DNA of 64,000 bases from Ecdyonurus torrentis (lineage: Eukaryota; Arthropoda; Insecta; Ephemeroptera; Heptageniidae), in contig OX439133.1 of NCBI GenBank assembly GCA_949318235.1, positions 19,357,451-19,421,450 on the forward strand, in the 5' to 3' direction. Below are positions 60,116 to 64,000 of the stretch, one piece after another. Made by a program: the position numbers and the translations under genes. The notes beneath the pieces are model-generated. The model saw only the letters and a list, made by a program, of their open reading frames with translations. It was not told the origin of the DNA and searched no databases. Position 1 is the first letter of the stretch; every line of letters begins with the position of its first letter.

Positions 60116-60477
60116 CCCGCGAGTAGTATTTATTTATTTTTATTATTATTATTTTTTCCTTAAAAAAAACACCTCTTGTGGTTTTTAGTGATAAAAAAAA
60201 AAGCTTTTACATGTTTCTTTTTTAACAATAAAACCCACAAAAGGTGTTTTTTTAAAGCCAAATGTTAAAAAAAAAAAAAAAAAAAAAAACGGTAAAAGCT
60301 TTTTTTTTTAAGCGTTGTTAAAAAAGCAATTATATTTTTTCTTTAAAATATTTTGCTCTATTTATGTACTATCTACTATTGTCTTTTATGTACTTTACTG
60401 TATTTATTTTATTTTATAAGGGTTTTATTAAGATGGCTTGTACTGTATCTCAAAATTTTAATAAAAAGCCCCTAAAT

Positions 60478-60745
60478 TTTATGATGTCATTTGAAAGTTA
60501 ATAGTACTGTAACAGCTACCTATGATACAATTTTCAGAACCCATGACCATCAGATAAGAGAGAAAATAATTATTTAAATTAACATGGGATCTTATTGGAC
60601 TTCAAAATCATAATTTAAAATCTAGACCCCCTTTACATTTTTGAAGATACCTTATCCAAATGTATCACTGACATCACTGCAAAATTTCAGATTTTTCTTT
60701 CTTTACAATTTTGAAGTAAAGTACAGTAGCTAATTTCCCATCTGA
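60478..60745 (+). mobile_element. Family H element
   Basis: AAGTTAATAGTACTGTAACA, CCATCAGATAAGAGAGAAAA, GATACCTTATCC and the end GTAGCTAATTTCCCATC. Confidence 0.7.
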
Positions 60746-61267
60746 CCAATACATCAACTACAATTTCCCCAAAAATATTTATATTCTGACCAACGAACTA
60801 AAACTCCTGTAATTTTGATTGACAATACCCTGAAAAAGGAATAGAGTAGAGGAGGCTAGACAAAATATAACGTATAATTAGTGTACATATCATCTCACTC
60901 AAGCAGGTAGTACCCCTTCTGCTTGCAAGCCATGATTTTTAATAATAAGTTAAACTTTCCTACCTGTCACATTCAAAAAGTATAGTTTAGCGCGGTGTCA
61001 CTAGCCATCAATTTACAAAAATTAGATAAAGAGGTACTTATAATATAGAAAAATATAAAAATTAAAGACTGAATTCTTGCAAAAATGTATTATTATGATT
61101 AAAAGTTGAAAATGTGTCATTCTTAAATATTATCATAAAATACATAATTTGCAAACCAAGAAAAAAAGAGGCAGATGTGTTGCCTCTCTTTGTTTTGTTA
61201 TCATGGCTGCATGTTAAAACTACATTTTTGTACCTGCACTTTAGTTTGTTGGTCAGAGTATATTAAC

Positions 61268-61896
61268 ATAAAACTAGGGTGACTCTGAACACCCATTTAT
61301 CTCTACTTTGGGCACTCATTGCAAAATTTTGAAACATGTCATTAAGATAAAAAACAAATGTGAACAATGAGGAAGGTGAATTGAAATTTTTTTGTTGAGT
61401 TTATGATATTTTTGGAAAGAGCTTTAAAAAATGTTGAGGCGTTAATTTTTCTAAGAACAATTGGAGCATGCGAAGCATTTTTAATTAATTTTTGAAAATC
61501 GACCTAAAAAGCCTGTGACATCATCAGTCCACTTTTTTCTTGGCAAATACTAATTGTTCGAGGTTCAGTAACCAGTTTTATGAAATCAGCTCGTTCTCAG
61601 GATTTCAAAAAACTGGCTATTGAACCTTCTGCAATAATTCCGAAATAAATGCCCGATTGATGACGTCACAGGTTTTTTAGGTCGATTTTCAAAAATAAAT
61701 TAAAAATACTTCCCATGCTCCAATTGTTCTAAGAAAAAATAGCGCCTCAAAATTTTTTAACGCTCTTTTCAAAAATGCCAATAAAAAGTGTGGGTTAAAA
61801 AAATTCACCTTCCTCATAGAAAGATTCTTCAAATTTCTAAAATGAGGTCCCAAGACAGAAATAATTGGGTGTTCAAAGTAACCCCAGTTGACTGTA
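61268..61896. mobile_element. Foldback element of about 630 bp with P-like right end
   Basis: AGGGTGACTCTGAACACCCA opposes TTGGGTGTTCAAAGTAACCC; further in, TCTAAGAACAATTGGAGCAT opposes ATGCTCCAATTGTTCTAAGA, and TCGACCTAAAAAGCCTGTGA opposes its inverse. The right end CCAGTTGACTG TA equals the family P terminus; the left terminus is decayed. Non-coding. Confidence 0.75.
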
Positions 61897-61985
61897 GCTG
61901 ATTTCCCACCTGATCAATACATCAACTACAATTTTTTTTCCTAATATTTATGAACATAAAACTAAAACACTTTTATTTCCCACAG

Positions 61986-64000
61986 GTATACCGTCACAGT
62001 GGCTGGTAAAAGAGGTACAAGATATATTACGCAATAAAAAGATCCAGCTTGCCAGTGCATTAGACGAAGCGTTAGATCAACTGACAAGTCAACCATACGT
62101 ATGGCTCAAACGTTGGAACGCAGACGAGATAGCAGAAGTTACCCGTCGTAGAAAACCACACGAGATACCATCTAATTACGTACCTAGCAAAACAAAATAT
62201 AATCGTAACGAATTAACAGACCCAGAAATCATAAAACAAGAACATAAGAAGAGAAAATTAGAAGAAGAACATGAAAGTTCAAGTAAGAAAAAACATAAAA
62301 GTAGTGATGAAAAGAAACATAAGAGATCTAAAGAGAAAGAAAAACATAAGAAAAGTAAGAGAATTGATAGCGACGAAGAATCAGTGTCAGGTAAAAAGAG
62401 AAGAGATTCAGTAAGCTCTGAAAAATCAAAGAAAAGTAAGATCATTATAAGTGATGATGAATCAAAGAATGATGAAAAATCAAAGAAAACGCTTGACTCT
62501 GAAAATCATGAAGTTAAAAAAAGTGCCAGTGAAACTGAAATTAAACGTAAGGTTGATGAGCCTAAACGACGTCAATCTCTTGAAATTCCTGGAATTACTG
62601 AAATTGTTCATAATTCAGAAGATACGAAATCAGATTTAACATCAAGTATCAAAGAAATAGTAAGGCAAGCAGTAATAGAACGTTTTATCACTTCACCAAA
62701 ATTAAATTCTGAAATTAGTAGTGATATAAAATCACCTGAAACTTTTACTGTAGCTGAAATAAAACCAACTGAAGATGTATTAATGTCAACTGAAACTGAT
62801 ATAAAATCTACTGAAATATCAGAGATAAAAACTGAAATTCCAAAAACTGAAGTTAAACCTGAAAAAGTTTTAATTGAAGAAGAAAAAGTGCCTGAACCAA
62901 TTAAAGAAATTGAAATTACTGAAAGTAAAGAAATTCCAATAAAGGTTCATAAAAAAGATAGAAGTCATAGTCGTTCAAAATCACCTTCAAGTAGAAAATC
63001 ATCTCCTGCTAGATCTAGATCTTATAGTAGTTCTAGTAGAAGTTCAGTTAGTTCAAGAAATAGTAGTCCTGAACGTAGGAAAAAATCATCTGAACATTCA
63101 AGAAAAAAATCACCACCACGTAAAAAATCTCCACCACCAAAATCACGTAAAGAACCAGAGAAAAAGACTAAAAAACCAACACCAGCTCCTATAGTATCAA
63201 AACCAGCACCTAGTTTTAAAATTCCTAAAAAAAATAAATTAGAAGTTAAAATACCATCACCAATGAAAAAAGAAGTAAAACCAATTAAAAAACCAATGCC
63301 ATTACCTATGATTATAAAGAAAAAACCATTACCACCAAGTACTGTTACAAAATCAGCTACGACTGATAGATGGATACAAACAGAACCAGTTTCTATTAAT
63401 CAGGGACCTACAGTTGAAGATTTAATGTTGTTAATGAGAAGTCAACTTAATGCTAAACCTGAAATTGTATTAAATTGGTCAAGAAATCCACCAGTTAGTT
63501 ATGATAATTTAGTAAGAATTCAGAATAGTATGCGTTCGTTGAGATATGTCAACAAACCAAGAATATCTTTAGATGCATATAAAAGAAAAGTTACCGATAC
63601 TAGAGGTCAACCACCCCCACTACTTCAAGATAATAGAAGACATCCAAGGCAGCAAGATGTACGTCAAAATCAACAAGATCTTAGACAAAATCAACAAGAT
63701 TTACGATCAAATCAACAAGAACCAAATAATGATTTTGGACAGAATTTCAGAAATAGACCACAACCTGGTGTTCAAGATACAAGAAATTCAAGAATGAATA
63801 ATAATATGGGTCCAGATTCAAGATCTCAAGATAATAGAAATTCAGGTTCTGATACAAGAGATAATAGAAATTTTGGTCCAGATTCAAGAATGCAAGATAA
63901 TAGAAATTCTGGTCCAGATTCAAGATCTCAAGATAGAAATTCAGGTCCAGATTCAAGATCTCAAGATAGAAATTCAGGTCCAGATTCAAGAATGCAAGAT
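61986..64000 (+). CDS. Third exon of the Ser/Arg/Lys-rich protein gene, cut by the window edge
   Basis: Seen: acceptor CCCACAG at 61985, then 2,015 nt with no stop in the frame set by the previous exon (G+GT = Gly). It is missed by simple ORF searches because it has neither an initial ATG nor a stop here. It starts with a probably folded segment of about 75 residues (IPSQWLVKEVQDILRNKKIQ; ALDEALDQLTSQPYVWLKRW; NADEIAEVTRRRKPHEIP). Then follow a Lys-rich segment (EHKKRKLEEEHESSSKKKHK), a Glu/Thr/Ile-rich part, an RS-type block (SRSKSPSSRKSSPARSRSYS), a Pro/Lys-rich part, and a second conserved-looking segment (TVEDLMLLMRSQLNAKPEIV; LNWSRNPPVSYDNLVRIQNS). The end is Gln/Asn/Asp-rich repeats. 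I do not recognise the family; nuclear scaffold function is inference. Confidence 0.88.
63790..64000 (+). repeat. Coding repeat of SGPDSR(S/M)QD(N)R units
   Basis: Units of about 10-14 residues, rich in Asn, Arg, Asp and Ser (for example NSGPDSRSQDR), repeated about seven times and running out of the window. The antisense 80-codon frame at 63747-63989 is its shadow. Confidence 0.85.

Larger units (their letters stand above)
59996..61985 (+). other. Intron with poly-A tracts, a family H copy and a foldback
   Basis: GTCAGT donor to TTTCCCACAG acceptor, phase 1. Poly-A lies at 60067-60114 and 60266-60289, the latter within a diffuse inverted repeat (AAAAGCTTTTAC and GTAAAAGCTTTT). The family H copy and the 630-bp foldback are listed separately. 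Confidence 0.85.

Overview
The window looks like AT-rich animal nuclear DNA, by eye roughly three quarters A+T. It is mostly non-coding: split genes with canonical GT-AG introns, dense simple-sequence tracts and very many short DNA-transposon copies. I infer an arthropod, probably an insect, from one non-LTR retrotransposon fragment (motif RWFGHVERM) and one exon resembling arthropod GLYAT-like acetyltransferase proteins. That inference is moderate to weak, and no operon, tRNA, rRNA or CRISPR was found.

Coding content lies at two places. (1) On the minus strand a 104-nt exon at 16451-16554 carries an in-frame ATG and 34 codons (MEVKPEGKNFRLVTEEELPD...), with clean acceptor and donor sites. 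A possible upstream 46-nt exon (41958-42003) and a possible first-exon donor (45742) lie on the same strand; the downstream exons were not found. (2) On the plus strand a large gene runs out of the right edge. Its firm exons are 56296-58117, 59792-59995 and 61986-64000 (cut by the window), joined in consistent phase (1 and 1) into at least 1,346 residues. A possible earlier exon is 51886-51996. The protein is acidic first, then built of nineteen 17-residue Ser/Arg/Lys repeats, then Lys/Ser/Pro-rich with RS stretches and a Gln/Asn/Asp-rich repeat tail. It looks like a disordered nuclear (chromatin or RNA-processing) protein; I do not recognise the family.

The rest is a mosaic of small non-autonomous elements. 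I label the recurrent ones here: A (about 310 bp, TA target, ends TAGGGTGTATGC; 12 full or partial copies), B (about 290 bp, ends TATAGACC; 3 copies), C (about 165-bp hairpin; 4), D (344 bp, TTAA target; about 8), E (about 340-360 bp, TTAA; 3), F (about 360-380 bp, TTAA; 3), G (about 210-270 bp, ends AATGAAGGTTATCGG; 9), H (about 300 bp; 3 plus fragments), I (about 300-bp palindrome; 2), P (129 bp, TA target, ends CAGTCAACC; 3 plus a relative) and Q (about 135 bp; 2). There are also two hAT-type elements with perfect 8-bp target duplications, a Tc1-like miniature, and a retrotransposon fragment enclosed by inverted repeats.

Nested insertions let several target-site rules be read directly: D sits inside D at an internal TTAA, A inside G at TA, hAT inside A, and G inside D. 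The introns of the plus-strand gene are packed with palindromes, including a nested series at 58866-59736. Microsatellites ((TA)n, (ATTC)n, (CT)n, poly-A) repeatedly sit inside these elements at fixed positions, which suggests that the elements seeded them.
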